Below are positions 42,433 through 51,200 of a DNA stretch of 64,000 bases, piece after piece (position 1 is the stretch's first letter; each line of letters begins with the position of its first letter). The notes beneath the pieces are model-generated. The model saw only the letters and a program-made list of their open reading frames with translations, did no database searches and had not been told where the DNA came from. This DNA comes from Sphaerisporangium fuscum (GTDB lineage Bacteria > Actinomycetota > Actinomycetes > Streptosporangiales > Streptosporangiaceae). The position numbers were made by a program, and so were the translations under genes. The stretch spans positions 62,001 to 126,000 of the forward strand of contig NZ_JAHDTF010000032.1 in NCBI RefSeq assembly GCF_018531465.1, in the 5' to 3' direction.

Positions 42433-42546
42433 TCAGCCGCGGCCGGTGGCCAGGCCGAAGATCAGGACGCCGAGGTAGACGCCCCCGGCGATCCCGATCA
42501 CGTGCAGTGCGATCGCCCAGGCGCGCAGTGCCGCCTCGTTCTTCAT
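42433..42546 (-). CDS. 37-residue single-pass membrane peptide
   Basis: Small gene from ATG at 42546 with the ribosome site GAAAGGA seven bases away. The peptide starts MKNEAALRAWAIALHVIG and continues as one hydrophobic helix to the end. It follows the SHOCT-domain membrane protein gene (46 bp after its stop), so the two are probably co-transcribed. Function unknown. Confidence 0.65.
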   Translation of the reverse strand: MKNEAALRAWAIALHVIGIAGGVYLGVLIFGLATGRG

Positions 42547-42592
42547 CGTGATTCCTTTCGACGGCTTCGCGGGTGTTCCGGGTCCGGCGGGG

Positions 42593-43303
42593 TCACCCGG
42601 AGCCGTTCAGCAGGCGGGCCTTGGCGGCGGCGTACTCGTCGTCGTCGAGGCGGCCCGACCTGTGCAGCGCGGACAGCCGCTCGAGCTGTCCGACCAGGTC
42701 GCCGGGGGCGTCCCGCGCCGGGACGGCGTCCTGCGGGTACTCCGCGACGGCGGGGGCGTCCCGCGGCGGGCCGCCGCGGGCGTTCTGGCCGGGCAGGACG
42801 ACGGAGGTGGTCCACCGGACGGTGCCCCTGGCCCCTGTGACCGGCTCCTTCGGGGCGGGACCCCAGAAGATTGTCCGCAGCGCGCCCTTGCCGAGCAGGA
42901 AGAGCAGCGGTGTCGCGCCCATGAGGACGAACAGCACCCCGCAGCCGAAGAAGCTCCAGTCGATGCCGTGGGGGTCGGACAGACCGGCCTCCAGGAAGGC
43001 GGAGCCGAGGCTGAGGAACAGCGCGGGCCACGCCAGGATCACCAGCCGGGGTCCCACCGGAAGCAGGCTGAAGGTGTAGACGCCCATCGAGACCAGGCCG
43101 CCGAAGATCGAGAGCGGCAGGATCAGTCCGAAGCCGTCGGGGCACGGCGCGGCGACCACGTAGGGACCGCCGGAGCCGCAACTGCCGCCCATGCTCATGA
43201 CGACACGCGAGGCGAGGTACAGCAGGGTGAGGGCGCACGACACCCCGCCGATGCCGAGGAGCGTGCCGGCCGACTTGCGGACGAACTGAAGGGGGGTGAT
43301 CAC
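42593..43303 (-). CDS. Membrane protein with C-terminal SHOCT domain
   Basis: 236 residues: five hydrophobic helices in the first 140, a Pro-rich linker, and a C-terminal SHOCT motif LERLSALHRSGRLDDDEYAAAKARLL. SHOCT tails are short oligomerisation or interaction modules on many actinobacterial membrane proteins. GTG start at 43303 behind GAAGGGGGGTG. Specific role unknown. Confidence 0.82.
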   Translation of the reverse strand: MITPLQFVRKSAGTLLGIGGVSCALTLLYLASRVVMSMGGSCGSGGPYVVAAPCPDGFGLILPLSIFGGLVSMGVYTFSLLPVGPRLVILAWPALFLSLGSAFLEAGLSDPHGIDWSFFGCGVLFVLMGATPLLFLLGKGALRTIFWGPAPKEPVTGARGTVRWTTSVVLPGQNARGGPPRDAPAVAEYPQDAVPARDAPGDLVGQLERLSALHRSGRLDDDEYAAAKARLLNGSG

Positions 43304-43420
43304 GGTCCGTATGGTAAGTGACCTCCCCCGCCCGGCAACAGAACCTTCTCCGCAGGTAAATAGCCATTTTTCCCGACAGCTCCCCTGCGTCCGGGTAAGC
43401 CGCCGAGTCGGGAGACCCCG

Positions 43421-43810
43421 CTAGCGGACGGCGCAGGCGCCCGAGGCGCCGGGAAGACGGTGACGGTTGCGGGAGATGACCCGGTACACCCCTTCGGCCG
43501 CCCAGCTCACGGGCGGGGTGAGCATGACCCGGCCCAGCAGGTGCCAGGTCGGTCTCCGCTGCACGGCCAGCAGCACGGCCACGGCCCGGGCGCCCGACGC
43601 GCGCAGGCCGTACGGGCCGACCAGCTGGACCGACTCCTCGACCTCCTCGACCGTGAGACCGTAGGCGGCGAGGTCGAGATCCTGCCAGGCGACCACACGC
43701 GGCATCGTCGGGAGGTATCTGTAGCCGAGGTCGACGCACAGCTGACAGAAGCCGCAGTCGCCGTCGTAGACCAGCACGGGAAGATCTCGCATACCCCCCG
43801 TATACCTCAT
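43421..43810 (-). CDS. DCC-family thiol-disulfide oxidoreductase-like protein (DUF393)
   Basis: About 129 residues with the DCC signature VYDGDCGFCQLCV (D-x-x-C-x-x-C) near residue 13, followed by the family segment WQDLDLAAYGLTVEEVEESVQLV and AVAVLLAVQRRP. A thioredoxin-like role is suggested for this family. The ATG at 43810 overlaps the cobQ stop as ATGA, so it is the last gene of the cobalamin operon; a second start at 43792 is possible. Link to corrinoid synthesis is inferred only from position. Confidence 0.88.
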   Translation of the reverse strand: MRYTGGMRDLPVLVYDGDCGFCQLCVDLGYRYLPTMPRVVAWQDLDLAAYGLTVEEVEESVQLVGPYGLRASGARAVAVLLAVQRRPTWHLLGRVMLTPPVSWAAEGVYRVISRNRHRLPGASGACAVR

Positions 43811-45303
43811 CGCGCTCCAGGCGCGAGCACGGGCATGCCCGCCGGGGCGCCCTTCTCGATGAGACCGAGCAGGGCCGCGGTGTCGACGTGCTCCTCGATC
43901 AGGTCCCCCAGCGCGTCCAGCCGGCGCTCCCGCAGCGCCGCGAACGACACTCCCGGCGCGGGGACGAAGTCGCGGCCCGCCATCGACGCCACCTCCGCCA
44001 GGAACGCGCGGCGGAAGTCGTCGTTCTCCAGAGCCCCGTGCCAGGTCGTCCCCCACACGGCCCCCACACGGCAGCCGTCCAGGAACGGCTCCGCGCCCTC
44101 GCCGTCGACCGACACCTGCCCGTGGTGGATCTCGTACGCCGCCACGCGGCAGCCGTACGCCTCCCCCACCGGCCGCGCGAGCGTCTTGACCGGCGCGAAC
44201 TCGACGGTGGCGGGGAGCAGCCCGAGGCCCTCCACCAGGCCCGCGCCCGACTCCACGTCGTCGTGGATGGCGCGTGCGAGCATCTGGTAGCCGCCGCAGA
44301 CGCCGAGGATCGGCCCGCGCCGGTCGAGCAGCGCCGCGGCGAGGCCGGTGCGGCGCAGCCAGTCGAGGTCGCTCACCGTCGCCCGCGAGCCGGGGAGGAT
44401 CACCAGGTCCGCCTCTTGGAGTTCGGCGACGTCCGCGCCGGAGGCGACGAACCGCACCACGACGCCGGGCTCGGCCACCAGGGCGTCGACGTCGGTGAAG
44501 TTGGAGATCCTCGGGTACCGGACCACCGCCACCCGCAGGCTCTCCCGCACCGCGGGCCGGCCGCCATGGCCGGCGTTGTCGAGCGCGAGCGAGTCCTCAA
44601 GGTCGATCCCGAGCCCGTCGAGCCAGGGCAGCACGCCGTAGACCGGCCGTCCGGTGAGCTCGCCGATCATGTCCAGCCCCGGCGCGAGCAGCTCGGGCGC
44701 GCCGCGGAACTTGTTGATCAGGAACCCGCTGACGAGCGCCTGGTCGTCGCGGTCGAGCAGGGCCAGCGTCCCGTACAGCGAGGCGAAGACGCCGCCCCGG
44801 TCGATGTCGCCGACGACGACCACGGGGATGCCGGCCGCCCGCGCGAGGCCCATGTTGGCGATGTCGCCTTTGCGCAGGTTGATTTCGGCTGGGCTGCCGG
44901 CGCCTTCGCACACGACCACGTCGTAGGAGGCGCGCAGCCGCTCGTACGACTCCAGTGCCACCGCCCTGAGGCGGTCCTTGTAGGCGCCGTACGCCATCGC
45001 GTCCACCTCGGCGAGGGGTTCCCCCAGCACCACCACCTGGCTGCGCCGGTCACTGCCCGGCTTGAGCAGGACGGGGTTCATGTCGGCGGTGGGCTCGATG
45101 CCCGCGGCCTGCGCCTGCGCTACCTGGGCGCGGCCGATCTCGGCGCCGTCGGCCGTGACGTAGGAGTTGAGCGACATGTTCTGCGCCTTGAACGGCGCCA
45201 CGCGCACGCCTTGGCGGGCCAGCCACCGGCAGATGCCGGCCGTGACGACGCTCTTGCCCGCGTCCGAGGTCGTCCCCGCCACCAGCAGTGTCCCTTTGCG
45301 CAC
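43807..45303 (-). CDS. cobQ: Cobyric acid synthase
   Basis: 498 residues. CobQ amidates four side chains of adenosylcobyrinic acid diamide using glutamine and ATP. N-terminal P-loop-like domain: LLVAGTTSDAGKSVVTAG and FKAQNMSLNSYV. C-terminal glutamine amidotransferase: cysteine in LGVCGGYQML and histidine in YEIHHGQ. Family length normal, so complete. GTG start at 45303. 54 bp separates it from the cobD stop, where I see no gene. Confidence 0.96.
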   Translation of the reverse strand: MRKGTLLVAGTTSDAGKSVVTAGICRWLARQGVRVAPFKAQNMSLNSYVTADGAEIGRAQVAQAQAAGIEPTADMNPVLLKPGSDRRSQVVVLGEPLAEVDAMAYGAYKDRLRAVALESYERLRASYDVVVCEGAGSPAEINLRKGDIANMGLARAAGIPVVVVGDIDRGGVFASLYGTLALLDRDDQALVSGFLINKFRGAPELLAPGLDMIGELTGRPVYGVLPWLDGLGIDLEDSLALDNAGHGGRPAVRESLRVAVVRYPRISNFTDVDALVAEPGVVVRFVASGADVAELQEADLVILPGSRATVSDLDWLRRTGLAAALLDRRGPILGVCGGYQMLARAIHDDVESGAGLVEGLGLLPATVEFAPVKTLARPVGEAYGCRVAAYEIHHGQVSVDGEGAEPFLDGCRVGAVWGTTWHGALENDDFRRAFLAEVASMAGRDFVPAPGVSFAALRERRLDALGDLIEEHVDTAALLGLIEKGAPAGMPVLAPGAR

Positions 45304-45357
45304 GGACCAACCATGCCAGACCGGGCGATCTCCGGCCGCCTGTGGGATCAGGTTCCG

Positions 45358-46356
45358 CTACCCGCGGCGGCGTGACCGGTGCAACAGCCACGCCGAGGCG
45401 GCGGCCAGGGCGGCGGCGGAGAGGTTCACGGCGCGGGCCAGCCGTACAGATCGGGAAATGTCGCCCACGGCGGGCCGGGGGCCGTCTCCCAGTTCGGGGC
45501 GGTGCTCGACCCGGCCGCCGTAGTCGTTGCGGCCGCCCAGCCGTATCCCGAGCGCCCCCGCGAAGGCCGCCTCGCAGCGGCCGGAGTTGGGGCTCGGGTG
45601 CCGGTGGCCGTCCCGGCGGAGTACGGCCGCCGCCCGGCGAAGCGATCCGCCGGCCAGAGGGGCGAGCACGCACGCGAGCACCCCCGTCACGCGGGCCGGA
45701 ACGTAGTTGGCCACGTCGTCCAGCCGGGCGGCGGCCCAGCCGAACCTCTCGTACCGCTCGGACCGGTGGCCGACCATGGCGTCCAGCGTGTTGGCCGCCC
45801 GGTACGCCAGCAGGCCCGGCACGCCGGCCACCGCGCCCCACACCAGCGGGGCGACGACCGCGTCGGAGGTGTTCTCGGCGATGGACTCCACCGTGGCCCG
45901 GGCGAGCTCCCCCTCCGGCAGCCCGGACGGATCACGTCCGCACAGATGCGGCAACCTGCCGCGTGCCGCGGCCAGGTCGCCCGACTCCAGGGCGCCCGCC
46001 ATGAACGCGCCTTCGCGCGCCAGGCTCGTCCCGCCGAGCACGGCCCAGGTCGCCGCCGCGGTGACGGCCGTCCGCGCGACCACGTTCCGCCTGGTCAACC
46101 TCTCGGCCACCACCCCGAGCAGTGCTGCCGAACCCACGCACAGCCCGACGTGCGCGACGCCCCGCGCCCGCGAACGCCCGTACAGGCGCCGCTCCACCGC
46201 GGCGGCGGCACGACCGAAGACGGCCACCGGGTGCCCGGGCCCGGCGGGGTCGGCGAAGACGGCGTCCAGCACGACGCCCGCCACCAGCCCGGCCGCGGTG
46301 CCCCTCCGACCGGCCCGGCCCGCGCCCTTCCGGGTCACCTCGCGCCCGCCGGACAT
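45358..46356 (-). CDS. cobD: Adenosylcobinamide-phosphate synthase
   Basis: 332 residues of the CbiB/CobD membrane family, which attaches (R)-1-amino-2-propanol phosphate to adenosylcobyric acid. Family features: VLDAVFADPAGPGHPVAVFGRAAAAVERRLYG (about 30-61), GTSLAREG, ESIAENTSDAVVAPLVWG (about 160-178) and ANTLDAMVGHRSERYERFGWAAARLDDVANYVPAR (about 188-222). Hydrophobic helices at both ends. ATG at 46356; three bases after the phosphotransferase gene, so co-transcribed. Confidence 0.95.
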   Translation of the reverse strand: MSGGREVTRKGAGRAGRRGTAAGLVAGVVLDAVFADPAGPGHPVAVFGRAAAAVERRLYGRSRARGVAHVGLCVGSAALLGVVAERLTRRNVVARTAVTAAATWAVLGGTSLAREGAFMAGALESGDLAAARGRLPHLCGRDPSGLPEGELARATVESIAENTSDAVVAPLVWGAVAGVPGLLAYRAANTLDAMVGHRSERYERFGWAAARLDDVANYVPARVTGVLACVLAPLAGGSLRRAAAVLRRDGHRHPSPNSGRCEAAFAGALGIRLGGRNDYGGRVEHRPELGDGPRPAVGDISRSVRLARAVNLSAAALAAASAWLLHRSRRRG

Positions 46357-46359
46357 GAT

Positions 46360-47160
46360 TTAGTGCAGATGGGCATCGAGCTCGTCCCAGTTGGCGTCGA
46401 GCCACGCGGCGGCCCTGCGGATGCGCTCGCCCGCGCCGTCCCGCCACATGCGCGCCCAGCCGCCGCCGTCCCGCGCCGCCCGGTTCCGCATCGCGACGTA
46501 GCTTCGGTCGAAGCGGAGCCTGCTCAGCTCGAGCAGCCGCCGCCGGTCACGAGCCGACACGCCGTAGGCGTCGCAGAACAGCCTCAGCCGGGCCCCGACG
46601 TCGAGGCGGCGCTGCAGGGGGTCGCGGTCGACCGGGTCCGCGATGGGCGCCCAGTGCCGCAGCGCGGTGACGATGTCGAACAGCCGGGTCGTCGGACGCG
46701 CCATGTCGAAGTCGATGAGCCCCCACGGCCTTTTACCGCGGAATATGACGTTCTCCGGGGTGATATCGCAGTGGCCGACCAGCTCGGGCTCGGCATCGTC
46801 GGCCGAGCCGCGCTCCCAGACGGCGCCCGGCGGAGGGACGAACGTCCGCACCGCGTCGTGGAAGCGGCGCACCAGCACGGCGAGGTCGGTCAGCGCCTCG
46901 TCGGCGACCGCGAAGACGGGCAGCGGCCGGGTCGCGGCCTGCCCGGGCAGGTAGGACAGGATCTCCCGCCCTCGGTCGTCGATGCCCAGGAAACGCGGCG
47001 CGCGGTCGAATCCGGCCGCTTCGAGGTGCCGGAGCAGGGCGTGCACAGCCGGGCTGGACGGCTTCGTCGGCCGCCGCACGGTGTCGTCCACCCGGACGAC
47101 CCCCTCCGTCACATCACCCCCATCGAGGGATATTTCTGGAGAAACCGTGCCGACGAACAT
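46360..47160 (-). CDS. Phosphotransferase (APH/choline-kinase fold) in cobalamin operon
   Basis: 266 residues with the APH kinase core: catalytic VGHCDITPENVIFRG (HCD in place of the usual HGD, with the Asn metal ligand) and the following GLIDFDMARPTTRLFDI. The N-lobe is short. It is the first gene of the phosphotransferase-cobD-cobQ-DCC unit. APH-fold enzymes phosphorylate small hydroxyl or amino substrates; a substrate such as the aminopropanol arm used by CobD is a possible but untested inference. ATG at 47160. Confidence 0.85.
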   Translation of the reverse strand: MFVGTVSPEISLDGGDVTEGVVRVDDTVRRPTKPSSPAVHALLRHLEAAGFDRAPRFLGIDDRGREILSYLPGQAATRPLPVFAVADEALTDLAVLVRRFHDAVRTFVPPPGAVWERGSADDAEPELVGHCDITPENVIFRGKRPWGLIDFDMARPTTRLFDIVTALRHWAPIADPVDRDPLQRRLDVGARLRLFCDAYGVSARDRRRLLELSRLRFDRSYVAMRNRAARDGGGWARMWRDGAGERIRRAAAWLDANWDELDAHLH

Positions 47161-47281
47161 GCCGCCCTAGCTTAGCCCCGCCGCGGAGATCACATACGGT
47201 CCTCGACCATTTCACGACCACCCCTCGACCGGCGCCCCAACCGTCTGGAGCGGCGTCCGGGCGTCATGGCATGATGCGATC

Positions 47282-48256
47282 ATGCGAATCGGGACTCTCG
47301 GCGCGGCCCGGATCACTCCCACGGCACTCGTCAGGCCCGCCCGATCCGTCGACGGGGTGCGGGTGACGGCCGTGGCGGCCCGGGACCGTTCGCGCGCGGA
47401 GGCCTTCGCCGCCAAGCACGGCATCCCCACCGTCCACCCCGACTACGAATCGCTCGTGGCCGATCCGGCGATCGACGCGGTCTACAACCCCCTGCCCAAC
47501 GCGCTGCACGCCGAATGGACGCTGCGCGCGCTGGAGGCCGGCAAGCACGTCCTGTGCGAGAAGCCGTTCACCTCCAACGCCGAGCAGGCGAGGGCCGTCG
47601 CGGAGGCGGCCGAGAAGTCCGGCCTCGTCGTCATGGAGGCCTTCCACTACCGCTACCACCCGCTGATGGAACGCGCGCTGGAGATCGTCCGCACCGAGCT
47701 CGGCGAGGTCCGGCACGTCGAGACCTGGATGTGCTTCCCGCTGCCGCGCTTCTCCGACATCCGGTACTCCTTCGAGCTCGGCGGCGGCGCGCTCATGGAC
47801 GCCGGGTGCTACGCGGTCCACTGCCTGCGCACCCTCGGCCCCGGCGAGCCGGACGTCGTCGCCGCCGCGGCCCTCCTCCACTCCCCCGCCGTCGACCGGG
47901 CGATGGCCGCCGACCTGCGGTTCCCGAACGGCGCGACGGGGCGTGTCCACGCCTCCATGTGGTCGGGCGACCTGCTCAAGGTCGCCGCCCGCGTGGAAGG
48001 CGAGCGGGGAAGCCTCCACATCACCAACTTCGCCGCTCCGCAACTCTTCCACCGGGTCACGGTGACCGTCGACGGCGTACGACGCCGCGAGCGCGTCCCG
48101 GGCGAGGCCACCTACACCTACCAGTTGCGCGCGTTCAGGGCCGCCGTCCAGGACGGCACGACGCCGCTGACCCCGCCCTCGGACTCGATCGCCAACATGA
48201 CGATCATCGACGACATCTACCGCAGAGCGGGCCTTCCCCTGCGCGGCGCCCTCTGA
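47282..48256 (+). CDS. Gfo/Idh/MocA-family oxidoreductase
   Basis: 324 residues: N-terminal NAD(P)-binding fold with IGTLGAARITPTAL, the catalytic-type lysine in VLCEKPFTSNAEQA near residue 97, and C-terminal dimerisation domain with the sugar-family features GGGALMDAGCYAVHCLR. Oxidises or reduces sugars or related polyols; substrate not predictable. ATG at 47282. Followed by a hairpin. Confidence 0.92.
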   Translation: MRIGTLGAARITPTALVRPARSVDGVRVTAVAARDRSRAEAFAAKHGIPTVHPDYESLVADPAIDAVYNPLPNALHAEWTLRALEAGKHVLCEKPFTSNAEQARAVAEAAEKSGLVVMEAFHYRYHPLMERALEIVRTELGEVRHVETWMCFPLPRFSDIRYSFELGGGALMDAGCYAVHCLRTLGPGEPDVVAAAALLHSPAVDRAMAADLRFPNGATGRVHASMWSGDLLKVAARVEGERGSLHITNFAAPQLFHRVTVTVDGVRRRERVPGEATYTYQLRAFRAAVQDGTTPLTPPSDSIANMTIIDDIYRRAGLPLRGAL

Positions 48257-48272
48257 GCGCGCGTCACCCGGC

Positions 48273-48309
48273 CGGACGCGGCCGAGCGGCTCGCGGCGGC
48301 CGGCGTCCG
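48273..48309 (+). terminator. Hairpin terminator after the Gfo/Idh gene
   Basis: Arms CGGACGCGGCCG and CGGCCGGCGTCCG pair with a single bulged base, 16 bases after the stop. Likely ends the oxidoreductase transcript. The remaining 180 bp to the next start show no other gene. Confidence 0.65.
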
Positions 48310-48490
48310 CGCATCCGTCCGCAACGTAGGAGAACCAGGGGGCGGCGATGTCGAATCGCCGGGCGGCTCCACAGCGACCCCGCGGGCTGGTCGCACCCCT
48401 CCGTCAGATTGGCGCTCACGCGGCAGGCCGGGGGACGTCGGCGGTTTATCCGGATGACCTCACCGACGAAGAGCAGGACAATCAATCGGT

Positions 48491-49120
48491 ATGCGCCACT
48501 GGCCACTGTTAAACCTGCGACTGACCACGCCCCGGCTCGAACTGCGCCTCCCCTCCCTCGACGATCTCGACGAGCTGGCCGACCGGGCCCTGGAGGGCGT
48601 CCACGACCCGGGCTGGATGCCGTTCGCCGTCCCATGGACCGACGCTCCCGCGGAGGAACTGCCCGGCAACGTCGTCCGGTTCCATCTCGGCGTCATGTCC
48701 GGATGGACACCGGACAGCTGGTGCTGCAATTTCGTCGTCGTCCACGAGGGCCGCGTGATCGGCGTCCAGGACCTGCGCGCCTCCGACTTCCCGATCACCC
48801 GTGAGGTGGGGACGGGTTCGTGGCTGGGCCGCGCCTACCAGGGCAAGGGCCTTGGCACCGAGATGCGTGCCGCCGTCCTCCATCTCGCCTTCAGGGGGCT
48901 CGGCGCGCGAACGGCAGTCTCCAGCGCTTTTGTGCACAATCCAGCCTCGCTGACCGTTTCTCGCAAACTCGGCTACCAGCCCGACGGCCTGTCCGTACAT
49001 CAGGTACGCGGCCGCCGGGCCGTCGACCAGCGCCTGCGCCTCGACGCGGACGCGTTCACCGATCCGGTCCCGGTGGAGATCCACGGCCTGGAACCGTGCC
49101 TGCGGCATTTCGGGCTCTGA
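48491..49120 (+). CDS. GNAT N-acetyltransferase
   Basis: 209 residues with RimJ/RimL-type opening LTTPRLELRLPSLDDLDELADRAL (about 9-32), a strand VIGVQDLRASDFP, acetyl-CoA loop LGRAYQGKGLGTEMRAAVLHLAF and the closing VHNPASLTVSRKLGYQPDG. Substrate unknown. ATG at 48491. Convergent with the GH2 gene, 18 bp away. Confidence 0.88.
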   Translation: MRHWPLLNLRLTTPRLELRLPSLDDLDELADRALEGVHDPGWMPFAVPWTDAPAEELPGNVVRFHLGVMSGWTPDSWCCNFVVVHEGRVIGVQDLRASDFPITREVGTGSWLGRAYQGKGLGTEMRAAVLHLAFRGLGARTAVSSAFVHNPASLTVSRKLGYQPDGLSVHQVRGRRAVDQRLRLDADAFTDPVPVEIHGLEPCLRHFGL

Positions 49121-49138
49121 CCACCGTCCCGGGTCGGG

Positions 49139-51187
49139 TCAGGCGGCCGGGTCGTCCCCGATGACCAGGGCGGTGTGGGTGTCCACGTCCACGGCCGAGC
49201 GGGCGACGATCTCGCCGCCGCTGACCAGGGCGATGTGCAACCGCCCGCTCGTCCAGCCGTCCGGCAGCTCGGCGCGCACCTCGGCGGGGCCGCTGAGCAG
49301 GAACGGCTTGCCCTCGATCCACGGGCCCTCGGCGCCGGGGGCGGCGGGAGCGGAGCCGAAGACCGGGGTCCAGGCGGTGTGCAGCCGGCCGCCGACCGGC
49401 TCGGCGCCGTGGTGCGAGACGCGGACGGGCACGGTGACCTCGCGGGCCTCGCTCAGCAGGTCACGGCCGGGCGCGACGGGGACGACGTCCAGCACGAGCG
49501 TCGTCTCGGCGTTCACGGCCGCCGGGTCCACGCCGGCCAGGTCCTTGGCCCGGCGCTCGAAGTCCAGCAGGCCCGCGGACTCGTGCTCGATGTCGTACAG
49601 CTCCGTGTAGACGTAGCCGGCCAGGCGGTCGTGCCGCCGCAGTTCCTGGGTTTGCCAGCGCAGGTGCCAGGCCCGCTCGACGCAGGTGAAGCCGCCGCCG
49701 TACTCGCTGTTGAGGTTGGGCAGCCCGCGCAGCGGCTGGGACGGGACGCCGGCCAGCTTCTTGCGCACCACGTGATCCGGGCCGAGCCGCACCGGGAAGT
49801 CGTCCTGCTCGCCGTCCAGCAGCGCGGCCACCGTCCTGCCCCAGGAGGCGGCGGACTCGTCGTAGTAGTGCCAGTCGAGCAGGTCGGTCCTGACGTGGGT
49901 CCAGCCGGAGTTGTCCACGGCGGGCCTGGTCGGGTCGAGGGCCTTGAGCAGGTCGTAGGCCCGTGCCGCCGCCCGCTGCTTGGCCGGGTCGCCCGGGATG
50001 TCCCAGTCCAGGCCCCATTCCTCGTTGTACAGGCCCCAGATGACGATCGCGGGAGAGTCGCCGTCGCGCTCCACCATCGGCGCGATCTGCTCCTCGAACG
50101 CCGCCACCGACTCCGCCGAGAAGCGGCCGGCCGAGGCGGGTTCGGCCCAGACGAGCATGCCGAGCACGTCGGCATGGTGGACGAAGCGGGGGTCCTCCAG
50201 CTTGAGGTGCTTGCGTACCAGGTTGTAGCCCGCCGCCGCGGCCAGCTCGATGTCGCGGCGGAGCGCGGCGTCGTCGGGGGCGGTGATGCCGGTACGCGGC
50301 CAGTAGCCCTGGTCGAGCACGCCGCGCACGAACAGGCGGCGGCCGTTGAGGTACAGGTCCTCGCCGATCACCTCGACGCGGCGCAGCCCCGTGTAGGCGG
50401 CGACCTCGTCGGTGCCGTCGGCCGAGGTCAGGCGCGCGTCCACGTGGTAGAGGTGCGGATCGTCCGGAGACCACAACCGCGGCGCGGAAACGGGGATCAC
50501 GGCTCGTGCCACGCCCTCCGCGACCGGGAGCTCCACCATCGTGTCCGTCCCGCGCAGGGTCAGCCGGAGCACCGACTCCGACGGTCCCGCCACCCGGGCC
50601 TCCACCTCGATGGCGTCCAGCCCCTGCGAGGGGCGCAGCTTCAGCCCGGCCACGTACGTGGCGGGCCGTGCCTCGAGCCAGACGCTCTGCCAGATCCCGG
50701 ACGACGGGGTGAAGCAGACGCCGTCGTAGTCGTCGCGCGGAATGCTGCGCTGCTTGCCGTGCGCCAGCTCCCGCTTGTCCAGCGGCGCGCGGACCCGCAC
50801 CACGACCTCCTGCGGGCCGTCGCCGCGCAGGGCATCGGTGATGTCGGCCTCGAACGGCGTGTAGCCGCCCCGGTGCGCGACCACCTCGACGTCGTTGACC
50901 CAGACGGTGGCCTCGTGGTGCACGGCCCCGAAGTGCAGCACGATCCGCTGTCCGGCCCAGCCGGCCGGGATCGTGACCCGGCGGCGGTACCAGGCCACGG
51001 GCAGCCAGTGGGCCTCGATGCCCGACGCGGGGGTCTCCCAGGCGAAGGGCACGGTGATGGTGCGGTTCCAGTCCGGCTCGGTGTCGGCCCGGAAGTCCCA
51101 CTCGCCGTTCAGGCTCGACCAGGAGTGCGACCGGTCGAAGTGGGGCCGGGGATATTCCGCACGCGGCGTCATGGTGCTCCGTTTCAT
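49139..51187 (-). CDS. Glycoside hydrolase family 2 enzyme
   Basis: 682 residues in the GH2 layout: jelly-roll N-terminal domain (about 20-180, SWSSLNGEWDFRADTEPDWNR), Ig-like middle domain, and catalytic barrel with acid/base E389 in IWGLYNEEWG and nucleophile E495 in LPNLNSEYGGG. No signal peptide, so cytoplasmic. Family members are beta-galactosidases, glucuronidases or mannosidases; which one is not clear. It is the last gene of the lipoprotein-permease-permease-GH2 operon, so it should act on the imported oligosaccharide. Confidence 0.93.
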   Translation of the reverse strand: MKRSTMTPRAEYPRPHFDRSHSWSSLNGEWDFRADTEPDWNRTITVPFAWETPASGIEAHWLPVAWYRRRVTIPAGWAGQRIVLHFGAVHHEATVWVNDVEVVAHRGGYTPFEADITDALRGDGPQEVVVRVRAPLDKRELAHGKQRSIPRDDYDGVCFTPSSGIWQSVWLEARPATYVAGLKLRPSQGLDAIEVEARVAGPSESVLRLTLRGTDTMVELPVAEGVARAVIPVSAPRLWSPDDPHLYHVDARLTSADGTDEVAAYTGLRRVEVIGEDLYLNGRRLFVRGVLDQGYWPRTGITAPDDAALRRDIELAAAAGYNLVRKHLKLEDPRFVHHADVLGMLVWAEPASAGRFSAESVAAFEEQIAPMVERDGDSPAIVIWGLYNEEWGLDWDIPGDPAKQRAAARAYDLLKALDPTRPAVDNSGWTHVRTDLLDWHYYDESAASWGRTVAALLDGEQDDFPVRLGPDHVVRKKLAGVPSQPLRGLPNLNSEYGGGFTCVERAWHLRWQTQELRRHDRLAGYVYTELYDIEHESAGLLDFERRAKDLAGVDPAAVNAETTLVLDVVPVAPGRDLLSEAREVTVPVRVSHHGAEPVGGRLHTAWTPVFGSAPAAPGAEGPWIEGKPFLLSGPAEVRAELPDGWTSGRLHIALVSGGEIVARSAVDVDTHTALVIGDDPAA

Positions 51188-51200
51188 GGGATGGTGCGGG

